A stretch of 64,000 nt of DNA from Burkholderiaceae bacterium. GTDB taxonomy: Bacteria > Pseudomonadota > Gammaproteobacteria > Burkholderiales > Burkholderiaceae_E. Shown piece by piece: positions 43,016-53,880 of this stretch (positions within the stretch are counted from its first letter, which is position 1; the number at the start of each line of letters is the position of its first letter). Below the pieces are notes generated by a model, which was not told where the DNA came from, did not search any database, and saw only the letters and a program-made list of their open reading frames with translations. Made by a program: the position numbers and the translations under genes. Where the stretch lies: the NCBI GenBank assembly GCA_024637155.1, contig JAGXFR010000015.1, positions 1-64,000 on the forward strand, written 5' to 3'.

Positions 43016-43618
43016 CTATCCCTCGACCGTGACTCCGAGATCGTGGAGAATTCCGTCGGCCACGTCGTAGACGAGGCCGTGCACGTTCAGTTCCTGGCCG
43101 CGGGACCAGGCGTCGCGGACCACGGAAGTGCGCGCGACGTTGCGCACCTGCTCGACGACGTTGAGCTGGCACAGCCGCCGCAACCGCTGCGCCTCGGGCA
43201 GCGCGTCGAGTTCGGCCTCGTTGCGCTCGACGACATCGGCGATGTGGCGCAGCCAGTTGTCGGCCAGACCGACCCGGGTGCCCAGAAGCACCGCACGAAT
43301 CCCGGCGCAGCCATAGTGGCCGCAGACGATGACGTGCCGGATCTTGAGCACATCGATGCCGAACTGGAGCACCGAGAGCAGGTTCAGATCCGAGTGCACG
43401 ACCACGTTGGCAATGTTGCGGTGGACGAACACCTCGCCCGGGTCGAGCCCGGTGATCTGGTTGGCGGGCACCCGCGAATCGGAACAGCCGATCCACAGAA
43501 ACTCCGGCGCCTGCTGGTCGGACAGTCGCGAGAAGAAGCGGGGATCTTCCGCCAGCCGTTCGGCGACCCAGCTGCGGTTGTTGCCGAGCAGGCGCATCAT
43601 GCCCTGGTCGTTTGCCAT
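43016..43618 (-). CDS. can: beta-carbonic anhydrase
   Basis: A 200-residue beta-class carbonic anhydrase. Zinc ligands and catalytic residues are present: Cys45-x-Asp47-x-Arg49 in GCSDSRVPA, and His101 with Cys104 in GHYGCAGI. It interconverts CO2 and bicarbonate in the cytoplasm. Start ATG 43618 has AAGGAG upstream on the minus strand. First gene of the can-sbtA-sbtB group. Confidence 0.95.
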   Translation of the reverse strand: MANDQGMMRLLGNNRSWVAERLAEDPRFFSRLSDQQAPEFLWIGCSDSRVPANQITGLDPGEVFVHRNIANVVVHSDLNLLSVLQFGIDVLKIRHVIVCGHYGCAGIRAVLLGTRVGLADNWLRHIADVVERNEAELDALPEAQRLRRLCQLNVVEQVRNVARTSVVRDAWSRGQELNVHGLVYDVADGILHDLGVTVEG

Positions 43619-43859
43619 CGGACCGTCTCCTTGCTGTTCTTGTGCGCGGCACGCCCGGCGCCGTGATGGACAGCATGATAGCGTGCCAGACTGTGCCGGA
43701 GCACGCAGCGGGGCGTACGCCCGGCACCGCCGCCGCTGCCCGCCGTCGGGCCGATTGCAGGCGACCGATCCATTTGTCACACTGGCGTGCGCGCAGCCGC
43801 GTGCACGTCATCGAATTCGGTGCCGTGTGGTCCGCGCAGCGCGGGCAGGAGAGAGGGAC

Positions 43860-44981
43860 ATGGTGGGGTGCGTGGTGCGATGGATCGCAGTGGTCATGGC
43901 GGCAGGGATCGCGCTTCCCGATGCGAGCGCCGAACAGCCGATTCGTTCTCCGGCGGCGCAGTTCTGGGTCGACGTGGCGACGCACGCTCCAGCCTCGGGC
44001 GCCGCTGCGGGGGTGTCGCGCAAGCTCGACGCCCTGCTGATGGCGCCGGCGCTGGTTCCGGGCAGCCGGGCCGAATATCGGATCCCTGCGGCCCTGCAGC
44101 GCGGTGACGCGCTCGTGCTGACGACTCCGGCGGACGGCGCGGGGCTCGCCGGCATGGCCACCGTGCCCGCGACCGAGTTGCCGAACGGCGTCGTGGCCCA
44201 CTACTGGGGTTGCGGGGATACGCCCCGGCCGGGCCAGCCGCAGGTCATCGACCCCGGGCAGGCGAACGCGGATTCTTTTGCGCTGGCGCTGCGCCCCCGC
44301 CACGCTGCCGATGCCGGCGAAACGGTGCCGATGCATGTGCTTGCCGCGTCCCAGGCGCGCGCGGTTCACGTCGCAGTGCCCGCCGGCGTTTCGCTGGTCG
44401 GTGAGCATCGCGTGACTGCTGCGGGTCTGGCGCCCCTGTCGTTTCGCATCGATGCGCGGCACGATTTCATGGCCCCGGTGGTCCTGAGCGCAGCCGCGGG
44501 CCGTCAGGGCGCGCTGCAGCTGCGCTGGCAGCTGGTGCCGAGCGCACGGGCGTTCTTCCTGCAGGCGCAGGGCGCGGGGCGCACACCCGGCGAGACGGTG
44601 GTCTGGAGTTCCAGTCTCCTGCCGGAACCGGGTTTCGGCATGTTCGGCTACCTGTCCAACCTGGCCGTCGATCGCTGGCTTGCCGAAGGCGTACTGCTGC
44701 CGACCAGCCTGACCCGTTGTGCGGTACCCGCGGGGATCTTTGCCGACGGGGAAGCCGTGCGCGTGCGGATGATTGCCTACGGCAACGAGTACGCGCAGAT
44801 CCAGCCCCGCCGGCCGCGTGATCCGTCGCGCACCTGGGAGCAGGACTGGAGTCTGCACATGCGTTTCCAGTCGGTCGGGGACGCGCAGTTTCTTGCTGCG
44901 GGCGGCGCGTCCCCGACCGAATCGTCCGCGACTCCGAAGCGGCGTCCTTTCGAGACCCTGCGCGGCCTGTTCGGTCGCTAG
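43860..44981 (+). CDS. exported protein of unknown function
   Basis: A 373-residue protein with a signal peptide (MVGCVVRWIAVVMAAGIALPDASA, cut near residue 24). The mature part contains LWG-free beta-rich stretches and no enzyme motif that I recognise; two Cys (GCGD and RCAV) may pair. GGAGAGAGG precedes ATG 43860, while the long upstream extension of the frame has no support. It is divergent from can. Confidence 0.65.
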   Translation: MVGCVVRWIAVVMAAGIALPDASAEQPIRSPAAQFWVDVATHAPASGAAAGVSRKLDALLMAPALVPGSRAEYRIPAALQRGDALVLTTPADGAGLAGMATVPATELPNGVVAHYWGCGDTPRPGQPQVIDPGQANADSFALALRPRHAADAGETVPMHVLAASQARAVHVAVPAGVSLVGEHRVTAAGLAPLSFRIDARHDFMAPVVLSAAAGRQGALQLRWQLVPSARAFFLQAQGAGRTPGETVVWSSSLLPEPGFGMFGYLSNLAVDRWLAEGVLLPTSLTRCAVPAGIFADGEAVRVRMIAYGNEYAQIQPRRPRDPSRTWEQDWSLHMRFQSVGDAQFLAAGGASPTESSATPKRRPFETLRGLFGR

Positions 44982-45022
44982 CCGCGGCGGCGGCGCGCAA
45001 GGGGTGCGACTATACTTGCGCG

Positions 45023-45622
45023 ATGAACGCTGCCAAACCGACCGTACCGCTGAACGACGCTGAACTCGCGCGCCTCGACGAACTCCTGGAGACGCTCAGT
45101 CCCGATGCGGCGATGCTGCTCGAGGAACTGGACGGTTTCTTCGCCGCCATCGCGTGCAGCCCCGAGACGAGCAGCATCCCGGACCTGTTGCCGGAAGTGC
45201 TCGGTCTCGACCCCGGCGAGCCCGTGGAGTTCGTGTCGGCCGAGCAGGAAACCGAGTTCACGGCCCTGCTCGCGCGGCATCTGCGTTCGGTTGGCGAGGC
45301 GCTCACCGCGGGCGAGGGCTTCTCGCCGATCCTGATGCACGACGATGACGGGACGCCGCAGGGAAATCTGTGGGCGGTCGGTTTCCTGCGCGGCGTCGGC
45401 GTTCACCCCGATGCGTGGGACGAGATCGAGGGTGACGAAAGCACCGAATCGCTGTTCGAGCCCTTCGAGACTCTCGCCGAGGAGATCGACTTCGAGACCG
45501 GCGAGGTGAGTCAGGCCGTTGCAGCCGACCAGCGCCAGGAGTTGATCGAAGCGATGATCGAGGCAACCTTCGCGTTTCACGAGAGCCTCGAACCGCAGCG
45601 CAGGGGCGCGCCCACGCACTGA
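45023..45622 (+). CDS. UPF0149 family protein (YecA-like)
   Basis: A 199-residue UPF0149 protein. LDELLETLSPDAAMLLEELDGFFAAIACSPE and GFSPILMHDDDG, WAVGFLRGV are the family blocks. It lacks the C-terminal SEC-C zinc tail of full-length YecA. Highly acidic. No ribosome-binding site is visible; TATACT at 45011-45016 ends 6 bases before the ATG, so the mRNA may be leaderless. Confidence 0.85.
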   Translation: MNAAKPTVPLNDAELARLDELLETLSPDAAMLLEELDGFFAAIACSPETSSIPDLLPEVLGLDPGEPVEFVSAEQETEFTALLARHLRSVGEALTAGEGFSPILMHDDDGTPQGNLWAVGFLRGVGVHPDAWDEIEGDESTESLFEPFETLAEEIDFETGEVSQAVAADQRQELIEAMIEATFAFHESLEPQRRGAPTH

Positions 45623-45662
45623 ATTCTTGCGCGCCGCGTCGGGCGCGGTCTCTGCGCCGGCG

Positions 45663-47015
45663 CTAGGGCTCCACTGCCGTGCGCATCGTCACGAACTCCT
45701 CGGCCGAAGTCGGATGAATCCCGATGGTCGCGTCGAACTGTGCCTTCGTGGCGCCACACTGCAGGGCCACCGCGAAGCCCTGGATGATCTCGCCGGCTTC
45801 CTCGCCGACCATGTGCACGCCGAGCACGCGGTCGCTCGCCGCATCGACCACGATCTTCATCATCGTCTGCTCGTCGCGCCCCGACAGGGTGTGGCGCAGT
45901 GCCTTGAAGCGCGACCGGAAGATGCGCACCGCGCCGCGCGCGCGCGCCTCCTCTTCGCTCAGTCCCACCGTTGCGACGTTGGGGTGACTGAACACGGCGG
46001 TCGCGACGTTTTCGTAGCTCGGGGCCGGTCGCCCACCGCCAAAGAGGTGTTCCGCAACGAACATCCCCTCGGCGAGCGCCACCGGAGTGAGCTGCACCCG
46101 ATCGATCACGTCGCCGATGGCCAGGATCGAGGGGATGTTGCTGCGAAAGTTCTCGTCGACCTGCACGGCGCCGCGCGCGTCGAATTCCACGCCAACGGCT
46201 TCGAGCCCGAGTCCCGCCGTATTGGGGGTACGCCCCGTTGCGGCCAGCACGCAGTCGGCATCGAGCAGGGTGCCGTCATCGAGCGTGACGACGAGTCCGT
46301 CATCATCGCGATCGATGCGCGAGATCTGCGTCGAGAGGCGCAACGTCACGCCTTTCTTGGTCATCTCGGTGGCGAGCGTCGCGCCGAGGTCCGCGTCGAA
46401 GCCCCGCAGGATGCGCGACCCGCGGTAGACGAGATTCACCTGCGCGCCGAGCCCGTTGAGGATCGACGCAAACTCGAGCGCGATGTAGCCGCCACCGTAG
46501 ACGACGACGCGAACGGGCAGGCGCGCGAGGTGGAACGCCTCGTCCGAGGTGATCGCATGCGCCATGCCCGGGAGTTCCGGCTTCGCGGGACGCCCGCCCG
46601 TGGCGACCAGGATGTGGCGGGCGCGGATGCGCTGGCCGGCGACCTCCACCGTGTGCGCATCGACGAGGGTGGCGCGTCCGCGCAGCAGTGTCACTCCGGC
46701 ATCGCCAAGCAGTTTCTCGTAGACGCCGTTGAGACGCGCGATTTCGCGGTTCTTGTTGGCGATCAGCGTCTGCCACGAGAAAGTCGGCTGGATCATCGAC
46801 CAGCCGAAGCCGGCAGCGTCACCGAAATCCTCTTCGTAATGCGCCGCGTAGGAGAGCAGTTTCTTGGGAATGCAGCCGAGGTTCACGCAGGTGCCGCCGA
46901 GGTCGCGGTCCTCGGCCACCGCCACGCGGGCGCCGAGCTGCGCGGCAAAACGGCTCGCGCGCACGCCGCCGGATCCGGCGCCGATCGTGAACAGGTCGTA
47001 TTCGTACTCGCTCAT
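45663..47015 (-). CDS. gor: glutathione-disulfide reductase
   Basis: A 450-residue FAD/NAD(P)H disulfide reductase of the glutathione reductase type. FAD site [14 protein letters not shown]; redox disulfide Cys43/Cys48 in [16 protein letters not shown](P)H site [17 protein letters not shown]/acid block [19 protein letters not shown]; dimer-interface base HPTSAEE. The second-loop Arg (YRGSRIL) fits NADPH. It recycles GSSG to GSH and pairs with gshB of the window. Start ATG 47015. Confidence 0.9.
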   Translation of the reverse strand: MSEYEYDLFTIGAGSGGVRASRFAAQLGARVAVAEDRDLGGTCVNLGCIPKKLLSYAAHYEEDFGDAAGFGWSMIQPTFSWQTLIANKNREIARLNGVYEKLLGDAGVTLLRGRATLVDAHTVEVAGQRIRARHILVATGGRPAKPELPGMAHAITSDEAFHLARLPVRVVVYGGGYIALEFASILNGLGAQVNLVYRGSRILRGFDADLGATLATEMTKKGVTLRLSTQISRIDRDDDGLVVTLDDGTLLDADCVLAATGRTPNTAGLGLEAVGVEFDARGAVQVDENFRSNIPSILAIGDVIDRVQLTPVALAEGMFVAEHLFGGGRPAPSYENVATAVFSHPNVATVGLSEEEARARGAVRIFRSRFKALRHTLSGRDEQTMMKIVVDAASDRVLGVHMVGEEAGEIIQGFAVALQCGATKAQFDATIGIHPTSAEEFVTMRTAVEP

Positions 47016-47136
47016 CTGCAGGTCTCCGCGCTTCGAGGCGGCGGGCGTTGCGCTACCATCGAAAGCCTGCATTGTGGCACCAACGCCGCCGGGCCTCAGG
47101 CCCGGCCACCAGGGCACTTCGACACGGAGGAATCAG

Positions 47137-47940
47137 ATGACGGCTCACACGGGAACGCAGGGGGGATCACAGGGCGCCGCGGCGTCGGCGCACGCTCGGG
47201 TGGCGCTCGTCACGGGCGCCGGAACCGGAATCGGGCGAGCGGCGACGCTGGCCTTCCTGGGCGACGGCTATCGGGTCGTGCTGGCGGGGCGGCGCGTCGA
47301 GCCGCTCGAGGGCGTGATCGCCGAAGCCGGCGTGTCCGCCGAGCGGGTGCTCGCCGTTCCCACCAACGTGGGCGATCCGACGTCCGTGCGGGCGCTCTTT
47401 GCGCGCATCGAGCAGGTGTTCGGGCGACTCGACGTGCTGTTCAACAATGCCGGCAGCGGCACGCCGCCGGTGCCAATCGACGAGTTGCGTTTCGAGCAGT
47501 GGCAGGCGGTGGTGGACGCGAACCTTACCGGCACCTTCCTGTGCACGCAGGAGGCGTTCCGACTGATGAAGAAGCAGCAGCCGCGCGGCGGACGGATCAT
47601 CAACAACGGCTCGATTTCCGCGCACGCGCCGCGGCCGAATTCGGCTCCCTACACGGCGACCAAGCACGGGGTCACCGGGCTGACCCGCGCCTCGGCACTC
47701 GACGGGCGCCCCTTTGACATCGCCTGCGGTCAGATCGACATCGGCAACGCCGCCACCGAAATGACCGACCGGATGAAGGACGGTGTGGCACAGGCCGACG
47801 GCAGCATGCGTGCGGAACCGCGGATGGATGTCGCGCACGTGGGCCAGGCGGTGCTGCAGATGGCCAATCTGCCGCTCGAGACCAACGTGCTGTTCATGAC
47901 GATCATGGCGACGAAGATGCCCTTCGTCGGGCGCGGCTGA
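47137..47940 (+). CDS. classical short-chain dehydrogenase/reductase
   Basis: A 267-residue [14 protein letters not shown] is the nucleotide-binding loop, NNAG stabilises the sheet, and the catalytic Ser (NNGSIS) with YTATK supply Ser-Tyr-Lys. Unlike the halohydrin dehalogenase-type relative at 10.3 kb it is a true oxidoreductase. The first 20 residues are an Ala/Gly-rich extension, so translation might start later, but GGAGG lies just before ATG 47137. Substrate unknown. Divergent from gor. Confidence 0.87.
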   Translation: MTAHTGTQGGSQGAAASAHARVALVTGAGTGIGRAATLAFLGDGYRVVLAGRRVEPLEGVIAEAGVSAERVLAVPTNVGDPTSVRALFARIEQVFGRLDVLFNNAGSGTPPVPIDELRFEQWQAVVDANLTGTFLCTQEAFRLMKKQQPRGGRIINNGSISAHAPRPNSAPYTATKHGVTGLTRASALDGRPFDIACGQIDIGNAATEMTDRMKDGVAQADGSMRAEPRMDVAHVGQAVLQMANLPLETNVLFMTIMATKMPFVGRG

Positions 47941-48001
47941 TCCGCTGACCGGGCGGCGGCGCCGACGGGAAGGCGCGAAGAAGCCCCCGGGGTCGGCGCG
48001 C

Positions 48002-48679
48002 TCAGCGGTCGCCGGGGCTGCGCAGCCGGTGCGAAAGCCCGAGCCGGTGGGCGGTGAGCACCGCCTGCGTGCGGTTGCGCGCGCCCAGCGCGCGCAGGAT
48101 CGCGCTCACGTGCGACTTGACGGTGTTTTCCGAGAGCTCGAGCTCGGTGCCGATTCGCTTGTTCGGAGCGCCGCGCAACAGCAGGCGCAACACGTGCTGC
48201 TGGCGTTCCGTGAGCGCCTCGAGCGCCTGGGTGTCGGCGGGCGGGATCCCTTTGCCCGACGACGCGGACGCGTTGTTGAGCCCGGACGCGAACACCTCGC
48301 GCGGGACGTAGTAGCCGCCGCCGAGCACGGTGCGGATCGCACCGACGAGTTCGTCACCCGAAGCGGTCTTGGGAATCACGCTCATCGCCCCGGCGTCGAG
48401 CGCCCCGAGCACGACCTCCGGGTCGGTGATCCCCGAGAAGACGACGATCGGCACATCGGGGCAGGCCTCCCGACAGCGCAGCACGGCGCTCACCCCGTCG
48501 TGGCCGGGGAGAATCAGGTCGAGCAGCACGATGTCGGGGGCCGGCGCGCCAGCGCGGGCGGCAAGAAAGGACTCCAGGTCACCAAAGGACTCGACCATGC
48601 TGGCCGGATCCAGGAAGGAAACGGTCGCCTTGATCGCCTCGAGCACGATCGGATGATCATCGACGATTGAGACGCGCAT
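48002..48679 (-). CDS. NarL/FixJ (LuxR) family response regulator
   Basis: A 225-residue response regulator. Receiver domain: acidic pair Asp7-Asp8, phospho-acceptor Asp54 in VLLDLILPG, Thr/Ser switch in VFSGI and Lys in IPKTAS. C-terminal GerE-type helix-turn-helix: LTERQQHVLRLLLRGAPNKRIGTELELSENTVKSHVSAILRALG. No partner histidine kinase is in the window. It is divergent from the RdhA-like gene. Confidence 0.9.
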   Translation of the reverse strand: MRVSIVDDHPIVLEAIKATVSFLDPASMVESFGDLESFLAARAGAPAPDIVLLDLILPGHDGVSAVLRCREACPDVPIVVFSGITDPEVVLGALDAGAMSVIPKTASGDELVGAIRTVLGGGYYVPREVFASGLNNASASSGKGIPPADTQALEALTERQQHVLRLLLRGAPNKRIGTELELSENTVKSHVSAILRALGARNRTQAVLTAHRLGLSHRLRSPGDR

Positions 48680-48868
48680 GGTGAAACCCCCGACCCCAAT
48701 CTTAACAGGGGTATCGTCTCCGAGCTGCTCGGCGGCATCACTCGTCCGGGTGAGATAGTCCTTCGTGCGACTTTCCGTATCCGGCCAGCCGAGCGCGGTT
48801 CGCGCCGCCATTGTCGGTCTGCGCTCTGCTACGCTGCAGGTTCCGCCAGGCCTCATGAAGGATCGTGC

Positions 48869-51049
48869 GTGCCTCGCCTGCATTCGAACCGCGATCGCCC
48901 GTTTCACCTCGGGGTGCTGCCCACCGAGCACCTCCCGCGCGACCCCGCTGCGCCCGCTGCCCAGGCCCGGATGCCCGACGACCGTTCTCCGGCCGGCCCC
49001 GCCGCCGTGGCTGCGGCGATCCCGGCCTACCGGGAATTGTTGCTGGGCTGCCTGGATGGCGACGTGGCGCCGCGCAGCGTCGCCGTCCCGGGCAATGCCC
49101 GCGTGCGTGCCGACAACCTCAAGGCCAGCGCCTACTTCCTCGAGGCGACGCTGGCCGGTGTCTGCTCGCTCGCGCCGGATGACTGGAGCGCGGCCCGCTC
49201 GGAGCCGCATACGCACGCGTTCGTGTTCGTCGTCGAGTTCGGGCGCGAGCCCGCTCCCGACGAGCCCGGTGCGGCGTGGATCGCCGGCAGCAACGCCGAC
49301 TGGACGGATCTGCGCTGTGCCGAAATCGCCGCGGTGCTCGCGGGCTACCTGCGTGCGCTCGGCTACCCGGCCCGCGGCCACGTGGCGGGTGCCACTACGG
49401 TCGCGATCGAGCGGCTGGCCCAGCGCGCGGGCGTGGCGCGTGCTGTCGGCCAGGTCGAGGGCGTTGGCGAGCGACCCGGCGAAGATTCCGGCAACCACGC
49501 TGTCGACGGCGACGGTCCCGCAGTATTGCGCGTGCCGATGCTCAGCGCGGGTTTTCGCATCGGGGTGGTGACCACCGAATACGCGATGGCCTGCGACCTG
49601 CCGCTGGCCGCTGACGCGCCACTCGGCTTCCCCGATCCGGACGCCTTTGCGGGCGTCGATGGGACGCGCCCGGGGTGGTGGGACGATGAGCTCGCGAGGC
49701 GCCCGGTGCATCTCGGGCGTTATCCGATGGAGCGCATCCGGCGCGTCGATGAGCCCACGACGCTGATCCTGCGCGACGAGATCGTGCGCGTAACGAGGCG
49801 CTCCGATTTCTTCACCCGCGCGCTCGCCGGGGATCTCGGCCCGAAGCCCAAGGCCGAGCGCGGCCGTTTCGCGACCAAGCACCCGCTCGCCTTGGCGATG
49901 ACCCCGCTGATCCGTGTGATGGTCCCGTTGCAGGGGTCGCGCGGCGCCTTGCCGGCGGCGGACACGCCCGAACCGGCCGCGCAAGCAGCAGAGGACCTGA
50001 GCGACCCGCTGCGCAATGCCGAGGCGCTCAAGGCGCTCGCCTATTTCCTCGGCGCCGACCTGGCGGGCATCTGCCGCGCCGAGTCCTGGATGTACCACTC
50101 GCTCGACGAGACCGGGAGCTGCGCGATCGACGCGTACCACCGCTTCGCGCTGGTGATCTTGCTCGACCAGGGTTTCGAGACGATGGAGGGCGCCGCGGGC
50201 GACGACTGGATCTCGGGCGCGCAGTCGATGCGCGCCTACCTGCGCGGCGCGCTGATGGCGGGGGTGATCGTCGGGCACCTGCAGCGCCTGGGTCACAGCG
50301 CGCGCGCGCACACCAGCGCGCACTCCGAGGTGCTGCACCTGCCCGCGGTGCTGATGGCGGGGCTGGGCGAGTTGCCGCGCATCGGCGAACTGGTGCTCAA
50401 CCCCTTCATCGGTCCGCGCTCGAAGTCGGTGCTCGTCACCACCAGCCTGCCGCTCGCGGCGGACCGGCCGATCGACTTCGGGCTGCAGCGCTTCTGCGAA
50501 CTGTGCCGCAAGTGCGCGCGCGAGTGCCCGTGCAACGCGATCTCCTTCGGTCCGAAGATCATGTACAACGGCTACGAGATCTGGAAGCCCGATGTGGAGC
50601 GCTGCGCCAAGTACCGACTGACCAACGCACGCGGATCGGCCTGCGGGCGCTGCATGAAGACCTGCCCCTGGGACAGCGAGGATCTGGTGGAGTCCGATCG
50701 GCTGCGCTGGATGGCGATCGAGGACCCTGCCTCGCATCCCTGGCTGATCGCGCATGATGATGCGATCGGCGCGGGCGCTCGCAATCCCGTCAAGCGCTGG
50801 TGGTTCGACCTGGAAATCGTCGACGGCGTGGCGGTGCGCCCGCCCGGCGGCACCAACGAGCACGATCTCGACCCGGGGCGCGTCGAGAAGCTCGCCAAAG
50901 GCCAGAAGCTGGCGATCTTTCCGCCCGCGCTTCATCCGCCGCCGGGCACCTCCGTGGAAAGCGTGGTTCCGGTCGATCGCCAGGCGGGACTGCGCGCGGC
51001 AGAGAAGGCCGAGTCACCTGTAGCGGCGCGGCGCCGCGCCGGCCGCTGA
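48869..51049 (+). CDS. soluble reductive-dehalogenase-like corrinoid iron-sulfur protein
   Basis: A 726-residue protein of the RdhA/QueG superfamily. The C-terminal ferredoxin part carries two cluster motifs of reductive dehalogenases: Cys543-x2-Cys546-x2-Cys549-x3-Cys553-Pro and Cys579-x12-Cys592-x2-Cys595-x3-Cys599-Pro. Ahead of it two similar domains (about 80-260 and 383-540) share ALKALAYFLxADLAGIC-like and GHxxxA(R)AH-like blocks, as in aerobic RdhA enzymes where a vestigial copy precedes the corrinoid domain. There is no Tat signal and no membrane anchor gene rdhB. GTG 48869 start; ATG 48971 possible. May be a catabolic dehalogenase or an uncharacterised reductase. Confidence 0.8.
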   Translation: MPRLHSNRDRPFHLGVLPTEHLPRDPAAPAAQARMPDDRSPAGPAAVAAAIPAYRELLLGCLDGDVAPRSVAVPGNARVRADNLKASAYFLEATLAGVCSLAPDDWSAARSEPHTHAFVFVVEFGREPAPDEPGAAWIAGSNADWTDLRCAEIAAVLAGYLRALGYPARGHVAGATTVAIERLAQRAGVARAVGQVEGVGERPGEDSGNHAVDGDGPAVLRVPMLSAGFRIGVVTTEYAMACDLPLAADAPLGFPDPDAFAGVDGTRPGWWDDELARRPVHLGRYPMERIRRVDEPTTLILRDEIVRVTRRSDFFTRALAGDLGPKPKAERGRFATKHPLALAMTPLIRVMVPLQGSRGALPAADTPEPAAQAAEDLSDPLRNAEALKALAYFLGADLAGICRAESWMYHSLDETGSCAIDAYHRFALVILLDQGFETMEGAAGDDWISGAQSMRAYLRGALMAGVIVGHLQRLGHSARAHTSAHSEVLHLPAVLMAGLGELPRIGELVLNPFIGPRSKSVLVTTSLPLAADRPIDFGLQRFCELCRKCARECPCNAISFGPKIMYNGYEIWKPDVERCAKYRLTNARGSACGRCMKTCPWDSEDLVESDRLRWMAIEDPASHPWLIAHDDAIGAGARNPVKRWWFDLEIVDGVAVRPPGGTNEHDLDPGRVEKLAKGQKLAIFPPALHPPPGTSVESVVPVDRQAGLRAAEKAESPVAARRRAGR

Positions 51050-51053
51050 CCCC

Positions 51054-52727
<1,674 letters not shown>

Positions 52728-52843
52728 CTCTTTGCTTTCCCTGGTTGCTGCGCCGCGCGGCGATGCAGGTCGCCCACGGTCGCGATGTCGTATCCTTCAG
52801 CCTTGCGGCACTTCCCTGCCGTGCCGCGCTTTCTTCCCCACTC

Positions 52844-53845
52844 ATGCACCGCACGCCCTACGAGGGCCTCACCCCGGACCGGATTCTCGATGCGCTCGAG
52901 AGCATCGGGCTGCTCGGTGACGGGCGACTGCTCGCGCTCAACAGCTACGAGAACCGGGTCTACCGGGTTCACCTCGAGGGGGGTGCGCCGGCGCTGGGCG
53001 ATGCCGCGCAGGCAGTCATCGTGAAATTCTACCGCCCCGGGCGCTGGAGCGACGCACAGATCCTCGAGGAACACGAATTCGCGCGCGAACTGGCCGACGA
53101 CGAAATCCCCGTCGTCGCTCCGCTTGCCATCGGCGGGCGCACGCTGCACGCCTTCGACGGCATCGGCTTTGCCGTCTTTCCGGTGCGCGGCGGTCGTGCG
53201 CCCGAACTCGACGACCCGGACACGCTCGAGCGCATCGGCGGCTTCCTCGGGCGCATCCACCGCGTCGGTGCGCGACGTCCCTTTGCCACGCGCCCGGCGC
53301 TCGATCTGGCCTCGTTCGGCACCGAGCCGCGTGACTGGCTGCTCGCCCACGACTGCCTGCCCGCCGAGCTGCTCGTGCCCTGGCAAACCGTTGCGGCGCT
53401 GGCGCTCGACGGGGTGCACGCGTGTTTCGAGCGCGCGGGCGATGTGTCCCGCATCCGGGTGCACGGCGATTTTCACCCCGGCAACGTGCTCTGGAGCGAG
53501 CGCGGAGCGCACATCGTCGATCTGGACGACACGCGCAGCGGGCCGCGCATGCAGGATATCTGGATGCTGCTCTCCGGGGACCGGGCGGCGATGACCCGTC
53601 AGCTCGCCGATGTGCTCGCCGGCTACGAGGACTTCGGCACGCTCGACGCGCGTGAGCTGCACCTCGTCGAGGCGCTGCGCACCCTGCGCCTGCTGCACTA
53701 CTCGGCCTGGCTGGCCAGCCGCTGGGACGACCCCGCCTTCCCGGCCGCTTTCCCCTGGTTCGGCACCGGTCGCTACTGGCAGGACCGGATCCTCGAACTG
53801 CGCGAACAGGTGGCCGCGATGGACGAGCCGCCGCTCCAACCCTGA
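52844..53845 (+). CDS. srkA: stress-response kinase SrkA (YihE/RdoA)
   Basis: A 333-residue APH/choline-kinase-fold Ser/Thr protein kinase. LNSYENRVYRVHLEGG is the ATP-binding loop; the catalytic loop is VHGDFHPGNVLW and the metal Asp is in IVDLDDTRSGPRMQDIWMLL. In E. coli it counters stress-induced death and is in an operon with dsbA; here it precedes a dehydratase-type gene. Start at ATG 52844; longer upstream frame has no support. Confidence 0.92.
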   Translation: MHRTPYEGLTPDRILDALESIGLLGDGRLLALNSYENRVYRVHLEGGAPALGDAAQAVIVKFYRPGRWSDAQILEEHEFARELADDEIPVVAPLAIGGRTLHAFDGIGFAVFPVRGGRAPELDDPDTLERIGGFLGRIHRVGARRPFATRPALDLASFGTEPRDWLLAHDCLPAELLVPWQTVAALALDGVHACFERAGDVSRIRVHGDFHPGNVLWSERGAHIVDLDDTRSGPRMQDIWMLLSGDRAAMTRQLADVLAGYEDFGTLDARELHLVEALRTLRLLHYSAWLASRWDDPAFPAAFPWFGTGRYWQDRILELREQVAAMDEPPLQP

Positions 53846-53880
53846 CCCCCTCCCCCAGACCCAGAAGGATTCATTGCGTG

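Noticed and set aside
45627-47717. A 696-codon frame opposite glutathione reductase and running into the SDR
   Set aside because: The opposite strand codes for an intact glutathione reductase and another frame for the SDR; this translation matches neither.
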